Positions 21,169 to 30,604 of a DNA stretch of 64,000 nucleotides are shown here, piece by piece (the stretch's first letter is position 1; every line of letters starts with the position of its first letter). This stretch comes from Leptospira limi. GTDB taxonomy: Bacteria > Spirochaetota > Leptospiria > Leptospirales > Leptospiraceae. The notes below the pieces were generated by a model. It saw only the letters and a list, made by a program, of their open reading frames with translations, ran no database searches and was not told the DNA's origin. Location: positions 2,544,501 through 2,608,500 of the forward strand of contig NZ_JAMQPV010000001.1 of assembly GCF_026151395.1 (NCBI RefSeq), read 5' to 3'. The position numbers and the translations under genes are program-made.

Positions 21169-21495
21169 TTACATTCCAAGTCCTGGAAATCCACCCATCG
21201 CTTGCATTTGTTTAGCTGCCCCAGCCTGCGCATCTTGTAATGCTTTTGTGTAGGCTTCTTGGATAGAACGTTCGAGAAGATTTTTATCCTTTTTTTCTAA
21301 TAATTCATCTTCAATTTGGATCGATTTCATTTGGAATTTACCGTCCAAAGTGACGGATAGAAGTTTATTTTTAGAAATTCCCACAAAATTAAGGCCAGCA
21401 AGTTCCTTTTCCATGGTTTTCACTTGCGAACGCATTTTTTTCATCTGTTTGAGCATATCAAACTTGTTTCCACCGGCTCCACCGAACATAATCAC
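21169..21495 (-). CDS. ybaB: YbaB/EbfC-family nucleoid-associated protein
   Basis: 108 residues: a Gly/Met-rich start, a KQMKKMRSQVKTMEKELAGL helix, a central beta sheet (VTLDGKFQMKSIQIEDELL) and a methionine/glycine-rich tail (MQAMGGFPGLGM). This is the usual YbaB pattern. The protein dimerises and binds DNA. In many bacteria it sits beside dnaX and recR; those are not adjacent here. Confidence 0.92.
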   Translation of the reverse strand: MIMFGGAGGNKFDMLKQMKKMRSQVKTMEKELAGLNFVGISKNKLLSVTLDGKFQMKSIQIEDELLEKKDKNLLERSIQEAYTKALQDAQAGAAKQMQAMGGFPGLGM

Positions 21496-21551
21496 CTCTT
21501 ATCCAATTCAGGATTTTTTTTATCTGAAAGAACGCAAATATAAAACATAGC

Positions 21552-22925
21552 TTGTCGATACTATACAATATGATCCATCCAAATTCTCCCTACAAACGAA
21601 TCTGGGATCTTTTTGTCTTTATTTGTATCACATACTTCGCCATAGAAGTGCCTCTCCGACTCGTATTCCCTCATAAACTGTCAGCAGGAGTTACCCATTT
21701 CGAAAGAGGGATCCAAGTCATTTTTGGAATCGACTTACTTCTCAATTTTTTTACTGCGATCCTAAAGGACAGGCTCCTCATCCAAAACAAAAAAATAGTA
21801 GCCAAAACATATTTAAAATCCTGGTTTCTCATCGATTTTTTATCTGCCTTTCCCTTCGATTTATTCGGTGGATTTTTTTTCCAATACTTCGGAGTGACAG
21901 ACAGTTTAAAAATTTTAAGATTGTTACGATCTGTTAGAGTTTTTGAACTTTTTAAATCCTTACGAATGTTAGCTCTTGGTGCGGACTCGGAAGATCGATT
22001 CAAATTATTGGATGTGATCAATCCAATGACCTTTCGATTGATTTTTTTTGTGTATTGGACTTCCCTTTTTGCTCACTGGGTCGCATGTGGTTGGATCCAT
22101 TTGAGTCCTGAGTTTTTACCAGACAAAGATATAACAACACGTTATATCCGTTCTTTGTATTGGTCGGTTACAACTCTCACAACCATTGGTTATGGGGATA
22201 TCACCCCTACAACAAATCGACAAACAATTTATACGATGGGTGTGATGATTTTAGGAGTTGGTATTTATGGATATGTGATTGGTAATATTTCCACTTTGTT
22301 ATCGAATTTGGATATCTCCCGTGTCACTTTCCAAGAAAAATTAAATACAATTAACTCCTTCATTAAATACAAAAAATTACCTCCTCATTTAGCAAATAGG
22401 ATCAGATCCTACTACATCAATCTTTGGGAAAACAAACACGGGATTGATGAAAAAGAGATCTGGGATCAACTTCCATCGGGAATCAAAATTGATGTATCGA
22501 TGTTTTTACACAACCATCTGATTTCTGTGGTTCCATTTTTTAAACATGCACCAGAAGAATTAAAACGAGAAGTTGTTCTCGAATTAAAACCTGCTTATTA
22601 TATGAAAGGAGATGTAATTTTCCGTGAAGGGGATGTCCCGCATAATATGTATTTTTTATCGAAAGGCCATGTAGAAGTGATCAAAGAAAAGTCGGGAGAA
22701 CTACTCGCTACCTTAAATTCCGGATCTTTTTTTGGTGAGATGAGTTTGATTGACGATTCATTGCGTACTGCTACAATCAAAGCAGGTTCTTATTGTGATG
22801 TATATACACTCAGCCGAGATGCATTTACTGAAATTTTAAAACACCATCCAAGTTTCGCAGGACATATCCAAAAAATCGCAGCTGAACGAAAAAAACACCA
22901 AACGAGTTTCGAACAGAAAGATTAA
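21552..22925 (+). CDS. Cyclic-nucleotide-gated potassium channel
   Basis: 457 residues from a TTG; an ATG at 21570 (MIHPNSPYKRIW) is an alternative start. A six-span voltage-sensor-like region includes an S4-type helix (LRLLRSVRVFELFKSLRML). The pore carries the TTLTTIGYGDITP selectivity filter. A C-linker leads to a cyclic-nucleotide-binding domain (GDVIFREGDVPHNMYFLSKGHVEV, GSFFGEMSLIDDSLRTATI). It resembles LeptK/SthK-like spirochaete channels gated by cAMP. It is convergent with the ParA gene. Confidence 0.93.
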   Translation: MSILYNMIHPNSPYKRIWDLFVFICITYFAIEVPLRLVFPHKLSAGVTHFERGIQVIFGIDLLLNFFTAILKDRLLIQNKKIVAKTYLKSWFLIDFLSAFPFDLFGGFFFQYFGVTDSLKILRLLRSVRVFELFKSLRMLALGADSEDRFKLLDVINPMTFRLIFFVYWTSLFAHWVACGWIHLSPEFLPDKDITTRYIRSLYWSVTTLTTIGYGDITPTTNRQTIYTMGVMILGVGIYGYVIGNISTLLSNLDISRVTFQEKLNTINSFIKYKKLPPHLANRIRSYYINLWENKHGIDEKEIWDQLPSGIKIDVSMFLHNHLISVVPFFKHAPEELKREVVLELKPAYYMKGDVIFREGDVPHNMYFLSKGHVEVIKEKSGELLATLNSGSFFGEMSLIDDSLRTATIKAGSYCDVYTLSRDAFTEILKHHPSFAGHIQKIAAERKKHQTSFEQKD

Positions 22926-22935
22926 AATTTGTTCG

Positions 22936-23709
22936 TTACAATCGAATTTGGGAAATCGAATTTTCCGGGTCAACAAGGGCAATGGTTTCGTCTGCCAAAC
23001 GATCAAATGCATACCAAGCATTTGTGTCCTTCTTTAAGGATTCTTGTTTTTCTGTTTTTGCCTTAATGGATTCTGATTTTGGAATTTCCCCTAATGTTGG
23101 AATTTCTTCAATGGCTTTTAATTTTTCCAACAATTCTCGGTGTTTTTTGGATGGACCAAACCAAGAAGGAACAAAGGCAATTTTTTTCCTTTGACTAAAA
23201 ACTGTTTCCGTTTGTGTTATTTCATCTAACAATAGATTGACGGCCCGAATGGTCCATTTACTGGGTGTGACTGGAATTAAAATCAGTTCCGAATTGTAAA
23301 TCGCAGTTGTAAGTTCATGTTTTGCCGAACCCGGAGTATCAATCACAACAAATTGGTAATTTTTACGTACTTCTTCTAAAGAACGTTTGAATTGAAGGCA
23401 TAAACTTGTGGAATCAGGATTGTATTTTGTGAGTTTTGCCAAACTGAGAGTGGAAGGTAAAACATCAAAGTGTTTTGTTTTTCGAATACAATCGGAAATT
23501 TTTTTCATTCCGAGTAGGACACTCATTACATTCGATTCATCTAGCGCAGATAAATCTAAATCAGGCAAAGAAAAGTCAGTTAAATCCCCTTGCATGTCCA
23601 TATCAACAATGAGCGTTTTCCCTCTTCTTGCTAAAGCACAAGCCAAGTGGGCTGCTGTTGTGGATTTACCACTTCCCCCTTTGATATTGGAAACCGAAAT
23701 CACCTTCAT
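22936..23709 (-). CDS. Orphan ParA-family ATPase
   Basis: 257 residues. The deviant Walker A is [28 protein letters not shown] and [12 protein letters not shown] follow. Such proteins partition plasmids, chromosomes or large protein assemblies. No ParB gene or parS-like repeats lie next to it. The neighbouring YopX-like gene suggests a mobile-element origin, or it may position an envelope or chemotaxis complex as other orphan ParAs do. Confidence 0.88.
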   Translation of the reverse strand: MKVISVSNIKGGSGKSTTAAHLACALARRGKTLIVDMDMQGDLTDFSLPDLDLSALDESNVMSVLLGMKKISDCIRKTKHFDVLPSTLSLAKLTKYNPDSTSLCLQFKRSLEEVRKNYQFVVIDTPGSAKHELTTAIYNSELILIPVTPSKWTIRAVNLLLDEITQTETVFSQRKKIAFVPSWFGPSKKHRELLEKLKAIEEIPTLGEIPKSESIKAKTEKQESLKKDTNAWYAFDRLADETIALVDPENSISQIRL

Positions 23710-23804
23710 GGGGCTAAGATCCTCTAGAATTCATCCATTGACCACTGATTTTTTTTTGAATTTTCCTTGGAAAGGACTTCGTCCTACTTAAATTGGTTCC
23801 TGTT

Positions 23805-24185
23805 ATGGCATTCACAATTCGATTCCGAGTATGGGACAAACAAGAAAAAGAATTCACCCAAAAAGGATTTTCTTTGACCTTAGATGGAAAATTACTAAAA
23901 TTTGGACAACCCATTCCAAACGAAGATAATTATGTAATTAATTGTTTCACTGGCTTAAAAGATAAGTATGACAAAGAATTGTATGAAGAAGACATCATTG
24001 AACATACAGTTGCCAAAGGCGGAAACTTAACTCAACATACAGGCGTTATACGATATAACCTCGAACATGGTGCATTTTATTTAGAAAACGGGCCACCACT
24101 CCTGCAATTATTTTCCATTCGCAAAGTGGGTAATCCATATGAAAATCCGATACTGTATGATTTGTATTTAAAAAGTAAATCTTGA
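23805..24185 (+). CDS. YopX-family protein
   Basis: 126 residues from the ATG at 23805. FTIRFRVWDKQEKEF at the N-terminus and FTGLKDKYDKELYEEDIIEHTV further in are typical of the YopX domain (PF09643), usually found in phages and mobile elements. Its function is unknown. It is divergent from ParA, and its stop overlaps the TTG start of the following TPR gene (TTGA). Confidence 0.8.
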   Translation: MAFTIRFRVWDKQEKEFTQKGFSLTLDGKLLKFGQPIPNEDNYVINCFTGLKDKYDKELYEEDIIEHTVAKGGNLTQHTGVIRYNLEHGAFYLENGPPLLQLFSIRKVGNPYENPILYDLYLKSKS

Positions 24186-25663
24186 TCTGTTTTCGAATCC
24201 TTTTAACGATTCTTTTCCTTTTTACATTCCCTCTAAATGCCAATCCACTTTTAGAGGGTTATTGGGATGCCATTCAAAAATCGAAAGAAAAATTTGAATT
24301 AGAGGATGATAGTCCCAAACGATTTCAGTTTGGTTTTGCCAACCAAAGTCCTTCCTTCATTCACAAAGAGACCTTTAATCACGAAGTATTTTGGTTTTGC
24401 CAAAAGTACATTGAAAAATACCACTCAAACTACCCTTACCCAAGGCTCAAAGAAGACATACGTTCCCACTTAACTGATTTGTATGGAGATCTTTCCCAAA
24501 ATTTTTTAAGTGGCAAAACAAGTTTCACATGTTTCTCAGGGTGGAAAAATGGAAGTTCCCTTTTAAAAATTCATTTTTTCCTAAATGAAAATGAATTTTT
24601 TCCCTACCGTTATGATCATTTTAACCAAAATGGACAACTGTATCTGACTGAAGAAGATGAAACCAAAAATGGTAAAAAGGATAGTTTTACTTATTATGCC
24701 AGTAACGGCTGTCCCAAAGAAATCACAAAAGACAAAAATGATTTTGGAGGCATTGATGAATGGTGGTACTACCAAAACTGTAAACTTGTGAGAATTGAGT
24801 ATGATGCGAATGAAAATGGTTTTAAAGAAAGAGTCTGTTATTTTGAAAACAATAAAGAATCCTATTGTGAAGGTGTTGGTGAAAAAGAAGAAAGAGAAGC
24901 TGTATCTCTAGAAGCTTCTGAAAAATACAAAGAAGCATTAAAATTTTATCGTAAATCCCTTGTTGAATATAAAAAAGAAGTTCCCAATGGAACCCTTCGC
25001 ACTTGTTCCTTACTTCGAAAAATCGCAAACATTGAATACAATGAAAGGGAATTTCATTCATTCACAAAAACTTTGGATGAATTTTTTTCCTATAGAGTTT
25101 GTGAATCTGATTCTTTGGATGTTTTACTTTATAAATCCTATTATTATCTTTATGTTTTAAATGATTATTCTTCTGCAAAGGAAAGTTATAAAAAAACGGC
25201 CGAAATTTACCGTAAAGTAAACGGTGAAATTAGTCCCGAAATCTCACTCAATTTGGCTTATGCTTATTTGATGTCAAAGGAACCTAAAGCATGTTTAATG
25301 AGTTTAGAAAAACTAAACTCGAGAAGGCTTATGGCATATCCTAGATTTTTCCTTTTTTATTATAGAGGATCCTGTGAATTGAGTTTAGGTAATTTTGACG
25401 AGGCTTATACCAATTTAAAACGAGCTCAAATTTTAGGTGGAGAAAAGGTATTTTTACCTATCGTGTATTACAAATTAGCAAGAGCATCCTACGCAACCAA
25501 TAGAGAAAGTGAAGGAAAACTTTGGTTAGACCAAGCTCTATATCTGGATTTAGACCTCTTCCCAAAAGTAGAAGGAGACCCACTTTTCCTCAACTTTTTA
25601 GAATCTCCTAGTGGTAAAACCTACCGATCAAAATATTACTTGAATAAAGTACGAAAGCCGTGA
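24182..25663 (+). CDS. Exported TPR-repeat protein, unknown function
   Basis: 493 residues from a TTG start that overlaps the YopX stop. A signal peptide (FRILLTILFLFTFPLNA) is followed by a repeat region resembling MORN/antitoxin-type YD pairs (DHFNQNGQLYLTEEDETKNGKKD). A C-terminal TPR solenoid follows (YKEALKFYRKSLVEYKKE, SAKESYKKTAEIYRKV, AYTNLKRAQILGGEKV). It is probably periplasmic. Such exported TPR proteins are abundant in Leptospira; the partner is unknown. Confidence 0.7.
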   Translation: MICFRILLTILFLFTFPLNANPLLEGYWDAIQKSKEKFELEDDSPKRFQFGFANQSPSFIHKETFNHEVFWFCQKYIEKYHSNYPYPRLKEDIRSHLTDLYGDLSQNFLSGKTSFTCFSGWKNGSSLLKIHFFLNENEFFPYRYDHFNQNGQLYLTEEDETKNGKKDSFTYYASNGCPKEITKDKNDFGGIDEWWYYQNCKLVRIEYDANENGFKERVCYFENNKESYCEGVGEKEEREAVSLEASEKYKEALKFYRKSLVEYKKEVPNGTLRTCSLLRKIANIEYNEREFHSFTKTLDEFFSYRVCESDSLDVLLYKSYYYLYVLNDYSSAKESYKKTAEIYRKVNGEISPEISLNLAYAYLMSKEPKACLMSLEKLNSRRLMAYPRFFLFYYRGSCELSLGNFDEAYTNLKRAQILGGEKVFLPIVYYKLARASYATNRESEGKLWLDQALYLDLDLFPKVEGDPLFLNFLESPSGKTYRSKYYLNKVRKP

Positions 25664-25695
25664 GAGTTTAGTCCCTACGGAGATAGATTTGATTC

Positions 25696-27570
25696 ATGAA
25701 AAATTTCACAACGCTGAATGATGTATTTTATTATGCCAAGAGAACCTATGGTTCCAAGGAGATGTTCTTTGCAAAAGACAATGCAAAAAATTTCAAAGGA
25801 CGTACTTTTTCCGACATCTTTCACGAAGCAGAAAATTTAGCCTTATCCCTTTTACAAATGGGCTTACAACCTGGAGATCGTATTGGTCTTATGGCTGATA
25901 ACCGAACCGAATGGGCCATTGCAGACATTGCCACTCTTCTAAATGGAGCAGTCAATGTTCCAAGAGGATCGGACTCCACGGCACAGGAAATCGAATACAT
26001 CCTAAGCCATTCCGAAAGTAAGTATTGTTTTGTAGAACATGAAAAACTCTACGACATGCTCAAGCCAATATTATCCAATACAAAAGTGGAAAAGGTGATC
26101 ATCTTAGATCCAAACTTTGTCTCTAAAGATTCTTTTGCGATTAGTTTACCAACACTAGTGAAGGAAGGTGAATCACTTCGAAAGAACCTTCCTTCTTTAG
26201 AATTACGATCCAAACAAGTAAAACCAGATGATTTATTTACCATCATTTATACTTCCGGTACAACAGGAATGCCAAAGGGTGTGATGTTAACCCACCAAAA
26301 TATGGTGTACAATGTGGTAAAGGTTCCGCCTCGAGTCGGCCTTAGGTCCTCTGACCGAACACTTTCCATCTTACCTGTATGGCATATTTTTGAAAGAGCC
26401 ATTGATTATGCGATCATTGCAGAAGGTGCTTCCATCGCCTATACAAACATTAGAGACCTACGTGACGATTTTCAAAAAATCAAACCAAGTTTTATGGCAT
26501 CCGCTCCGAGACTTTGGGAAAACTTATACTTAGGTATCAAACAAAAACTGGAAAAGGCTCCAGAAAACAAAAAGAAACTTTTTGATTTTGCATATGATAT
26601 CTGTAAAAAATTCAAAGATGGACAAGATTATTTAGCAGGAAATAAATTACTCACTAAAGAAGAGTCTCCATTTGAAAGGATGAAAAACACTACCATCTCC
26701 ATTGGTTATGTGCTCAATTTATTTTTACTCGCTAAAGTTCTGGATGGACTCGTGTTTTCCAAAATCAGAGATGTTTTAGGTGGCCATTTGATTGGAACCA
26801 TTTCAGGTGGTGGCGCTTTACCTTCCCATGTAGACGAATTTTTTAATGTCATTGGGATCCCTGTCTATGAAGGGTATGGAATGACAGAATGTGCCCCCAT
26901 TATCTCTGTTAGGTCCGTTGGACATGTTGTCCAAGGTTCAGTTGGAAAATGGCCTGATGGAACAGTAGTCAAAATTGTGAATGAACAAGGAGAATCTGTT
27001 CCCAAAGGAAAAATGGGTGTCATTCATATCAAAGGACCTCAAGTGATGAAGGGTTATTACAAAAACGAAGAAGCCACAAAAAAAGCAATCGTAGATGGTT
27101 GGATGAATACAGGTGACCTAGGTTTTATTTCCTTTAATGATACACTTTCAGTTCGTGGAAGAGTGAAAGACACGATTGTATTACTTGGTGGAGAAAACGT
27201 AGAACCAGTTCCCATTGAAAATTTACTTTTAGAAAATGCCATGATCAACCAAGTGATTGTGGTAGGCCAAGACCAAAAATCCTTAACAGCTTTGATTTGG
27301 CCTGATAAAGACCGAATGAAGGAAGCCGGATTACAATGGAAAGATGGTGAGGACCTCAACCAAAATAAGGATGTAAGGTTGTATTACCAAAACATTGTTA
27401 AAAAACAAATCTCTTCTGAAAATGGATTCAAATCATTTGAAAAACTCTCTGATTTTCGTTTTTTACCGAAAGCGATGGAAGTTGGTGATGAACTCACCAA
27501 CCTTTTCAAAATGAAACGAAATGTCATACATGACAAGTACAAAGATCTCATAAAATCAATGTATAATTAA
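25696..27570 (+). CDS. fadD: Long-chain fatty-acid--CoA ligase
   Basis: 624 residues with an AMP-binding domain: P-loop YTSGTTGMPKGVMLTH, VYEGYGMTECAPIISV, and the GWMNTGDLGFI and VRGRVKDTIVLLGGENVEP motifs. It activates fatty acids to acyl-CoA by way of acyl-AMP, central to leptospires, which use fatty acids as their main carbon and energy source. The gene symbol reflects family level only, as the genus has several paralogues. Its stop overlaps that of pepN by four bases. Confidence 0.92.
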   Translation: MKNFTTLNDVFYYAKRTYGSKEMFFAKDNAKNFKGRTFSDIFHEAENLALSLLQMGLQPGDRIGLMADNRTEWAIADIATLLNGAVNVPRGSDSTAQEIEYILSHSESKYCFVEHEKLYDMLKPILSNTKVEKVIILDPNFVSKDSFAISLPTLVKEGESLRKNLPSLELRSKQVKPDDLFTIIYTSGTTGMPKGVMLTHQNMVYNVVKVPPRVGLRSSDRTLSILPVWHIFERAIDYAIIAEGASIAYTNIRDLRDDFQKIKPSFMASAPRLWENLYLGIKQKLEKAPENKKKLFDFAYDICKKFKDGQDYLAGNKLLTKEESPFERMKNTTISIGYVLNLFLLAKVLDGLVFSKIRDVLGGHLIGTISGGGALPSHVDEFFNVIGIPVYEGYGMTECAPIISVRSVGHVVQGSVGKWPDGTVVKIVNEQGESVPKGKMGVIHIKGPQVMKGYYKNEEATKKAIVDGWMNTGDLGFISFNDTLSVRGRVKDTIVLLGGENVEPVPIENLLLENAMINQVIVVGQDQKSLTALIWPDKDRMKEAGLQWKDGEDLNQNKDVRLYYQNIVKKQISSENGFKSFEKLSDFRFLPKAMEVGDELTNLFKMKRNVIHDKYKDLIKSMYN

Positions 27571-30149
27571 AGTGATTTAATGATTTTCCCCACTACCTCT
27601 CCTAAATCTTTTGATATTTGGGGGAGGTTTTGGATTCCCTCTAACTCTCTTTTGGCGATCATTGGCAAATTCCCTATTTGTTTGGAACTTTGTGAAAACA
27701 ACTTTGTAAGTCCCGCTGCAATTTGAGGATTGATTCCATTCAATTGTTTGATTCGTTCTGCAATGACCACATACCCTTTCCCCTCTTGTTCATGAAAAGA
27801 CAATGGATTTCTCGCAAAACTAAAATACAAAGATCTCACCTTATTCGGATTCTTGAGATTGAATTTGGAGTGTTTTTCCAACCGTTCTAGGTCAGAAATT
27901 CGGTTTTCACCAGTGGCCACTTGTGCCGCAAACCAAACATCTAATACCAAGGCATTGTGTTTCCACTGATCATAAAAAAGGGAAATCGCCTGCTCTTTTT
28001 CTTTGGACCCAATTTCAATTAGGCTACGAAGCGCAAAAATTTCTTCACTCATATGTTTTGCTTCTCTTTGTTGGGAGATGGCAAGGCTTTCAAACGATTT
28101 TTTTGGATGGTTTAACAAATAGTAAAGAGCTGTATTTTTTAACCTTCGTTTTCCAATTTCTTCCTTGGATTGTTTTGGAATCGTTTTGCGATTTTCTTCA
28201 TACAAAAACTGAAATTCTTTTGTAAAAGTTTCTGCAATTGTTTGGATGGCAAAATTCCGAAGGAATTCCACTTGTTTATAATCGAAAAATTGTAGGTGTT
28301 CACAAAACTGAATCAATGAAGGAAAGGTTAAGTAAAAACTAAAATAGGTTTTGTCCCAATCCTTTTTGAAACTCGATTGAATGATTTCTAAAACATCGGT
28401 TAGGTTCTCTTTTTTGCTTTTATCCTTTAAGCTTTCAGACATCCATAAAAAAATTAGGTTTTGAAAGGAAAAAAACCTAGAGACACCGTCAGGCTCATGT
28501 TCTGCTAAAATCCGGATCTCTTCTTTTGTCATTTCTGATTTTAAAAGTACTGGACTCGACATCCCTCGAAAAAAAGAAACAATTGGTTTTGATTCGGAAC
28601 CATTTGGTGTTTTGATTCTGATTTCATCGATAGTTCCTTCTTGGATTCGTTTGTTTTCAGTAATCAATTTTCCATTCGAATCAAATGCTGCGTATGAATT
28701 GACAAAGACAAGAGGCAAATTTGTATCCGTGTTGTCCTTTACTTGATACACCCATTCTTTACTACTTTGGTCAAATTCTTCCTCCACATGTAAGATAGGA
28801 GTCCCACTTCGGTGGTACCAGTTCCTTAGATAAGGAATTGTTTTACCGTGTGCTCTTTCCATACTGGAGATAAATTCTTCAAAAGTGACACCTTGGCCAT
28901 CAAAACGAGTGAGGTAATCCTGAAGGCCTTTTTTAAATACCTCTCTTCCAAGGATTTGCGAAACCAGTCGAATGACTTCTGCCCCTTTTTCATACACTGT
29001 CACCGTATAAAAATTATTCATTTCCGAATATGATTTTGGAATGATGGGGTGAGCCATGGGACCTTGGTCTTCCGGGAATTGGTGTTCCTTCAAAAACAAA
29101 ATATCTTTGATACGTTTGACAGCGGGGTCAGTCATGTCTTCCGTAAACCATTGGTCGCGAAAAACAGTAAGACCTTCTTTTAACGTTAAATTGAACCAGT
29201 TCCGTAAGGTGACACGATTCCCTGTCCAATTGTGGAAGTATTCATGGCCAATCACTGCCATAATCGATTCAAAGGTTTCATCTGTTGCCGATTTTTTATC
29301 AGCTAGTACAAGTTTTGCGTTAAAAAGATTTAAACCTTTATTCTCCATCGCTCCCATGTTAAAATCTTCCACGGCAACAATCATAAATAAATCTAAATCA
29401 TATTCCAATCCAAAGGTATCCTCATCCCACTTCATCGCTTGTTTTAGGGATTCGAATGCAAAACTGACTTTTTCTTCATTACCCTTTTCGACAAAAATTT
29501 TGAGTGTGACAATCCTTCCTGATTTTGTAACAAACTCGTCTTTTGTTTCGATTAATTCTCCTGCAACTAGCGCAAATAAGTATGTTGGTTTTGGGAATGG
29601 ATCCTCCCATACCACTTCTCTTTTGCCACTCACTGGTGGGTGTTCTTCTTTTAAATTTCCATTAGACAACATAACAGGAAAATAAGTTGGATCACCGGCA
29701 ATGGTGACCGTAAACTTCATCATATTGTCTGGGCGATCAATGGAATATACAATCTTACGAAAACCTTCTGGTTCGTTTTGTGTACAGAGCATGGATCCAG
29801 ATTGGTACAATCCTTCTAAACTTGTATTCTGATTGGGGCAAATGCGGTTCTCAACCGTGAGTTGGAAAACCTCACTTGGTGGTTCCATGAGTTCTAAACC
29901 TAAATCGGTGATTTTATATTCGGAAGGGTCAACAACCCTTCCATTCACTCGCAGGGATAAAAATTCCAAATTTTCCCCATTTAAAAATAAAGGGGAAATT
30001 TTGTTTCCATTGGACTTTACTTCGTAATCGGCTCTGACAACTGTGAGGTGGGGGTCTAAATCGAACCGCAAATGAACCTTTGGGGTGAACCAAAGGCAGG
30101 GAGAATAATCTTCTATTTTATGAACAGGAGATGCAGAGGATGAGGTCAT
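27567..30149 (-). CDS. pepN: Aminopeptidase N (M1 metallopeptidase)
   Basis: 860 residues, close to gamma-proteobacterial PepN. The exopeptidase motif GAMEN, the zinc site HEYFHNWTGNRVT with the downstream glutamate in LKEGLTVFRDQ, and the PepN-type C-terminal helical domain are present. It removes N-terminal amino acids from peptides in the cytosol. Peptide import by the POT transporter would supply substrate, though the genes are not linked. Confidence 0.95.
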   Translation of the reverse strand: MTSSSASPVHKIEDYSPCLWFTPKVHLRFDLDPHLTVVRADYEVKSNGNKISPLFLNGENLEFLSLRVNGRVVDPSEYKITDLGLELMEPPSEVFQLTVENRICPNQNTSLEGLYQSGSMLCTQNEPEGFRKIVYSIDRPDNMMKFTVTIAGDPTYFPVMLSNGNLKEEHPPVSGKREVVWEDPFPKPTYLFALVAGELIETKDEFVTKSGRIVTLKIFVEKGNEEKVSFAFESLKQAMKWDEDTFGLEYDLDLFMIVAVEDFNMGAMENKGLNLFNAKLVLADKKSATDETFESIMAVIGHEYFHNWTGNRVTLRNWFNLTLKEGLTVFRDQWFTEDMTDPAVKRIKDILFLKEHQFPEDQGPMAHPIIPKSYSEMNNFYTVTVYEKGAEVIRLVSQILGREVFKKGLQDYLTRFDGQGVTFEEFISSMERAHGKTIPYLRNWYHRSGTPILHVEEEFDQSSKEWVYQVKDNTDTNLPLVFVNSYAAFDSNGKLITENKRIQEGTIDEIRIKTPNGSESKPIVSFFRGMSSPVLLKSEMTKEEIRILAEHEPDGVSRFFSFQNLIFLWMSESLKDKSKKENLTDVLEIIQSSFKKDWDKTYFSFYLTFPSLIQFCEHLQFFDYKQVEFLRNFAIQTIAETFTKEFQFLYEENRKTIPKQSKEEIGKRRLKNTALYYLLNHPKKSFESLAISQQREAKHMSEEIFALRSLIEIGSKEKEQAISLFYDQWKHNALVLDVWFAAQVATGENRISDLERLEKHSKFNLKNPNKVRSLYFSFARNPLSFHEQEGKGYVVIAERIKQLNGINPQIAAGLTKLFSQSSKQIGNLPMIAKRELEGIQNLPQISKDLGEVVGKIIKSL

Positions 30150-30190
30150 CCTCCTTCTTTATTTGGTGGTGGTGGTAAGAAAAGAGAATT

Positions 30191-30460
30191 TTAATTCTGT
30201 TTTTCTTTTCTTTTGTCCTCGGCGAACGTAACTTTTAGGTTGCGACCATCCACAGGTTGTCCATTCATTTGGGCCACAGCTTCTTCCGCCTCACTTGGAT
30301 TTGCATATGTGATAAAAGCAAACCCTCTAAAATTACCTGTCTCACGATCATGTATCATTTTCAAATCTTGGATCACTCCATACACTGAAAAAATTTGCCG
30401 GATATTCTCTTCCTTGAGGGAAAATTTTAAATTCCCTACATAAATTTTATTTGAAACCAT
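30191..30460 (-). CDS. Single-RRM RNA-binding protein
   Basis: 89 residues from the ATG at 30460, which has AGGA upstream; a longer reading to 30493 lacks support. RNP2 IYVGNL and RNP1 FRGFAFITY are intact. This glycine-poor, one-domain RRM type is common in spirochaetes and cyanobacteria, where members are cold- or stress-induced RNA-binding proteins. It stands alone, 41 bases downstream of pepN's start. Confidence 0.93.
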   Translation of the reverse strand: MVSNKIYVGNLKFSLKEENIRQIFSVYGVIQDLKMIHDRETGNFRGFAFITYANPSEAEEAVAQMNGQPVDGRNLKVTFAEDKRKEKQN

Positions 30461-30604
30461 TCCTGTCCTCTTAAAAAGAAATGCATGCCCCAAGTACCTT
30501 GGAACGGCTAAATTAGAACCAAAGAAGATAAATTGTCAACTGCAAATAATTCTTGCATAATCTGAAGATTCGGATTCATTTAAAACGCTTCTCCAGGAAT
30601 CCCT

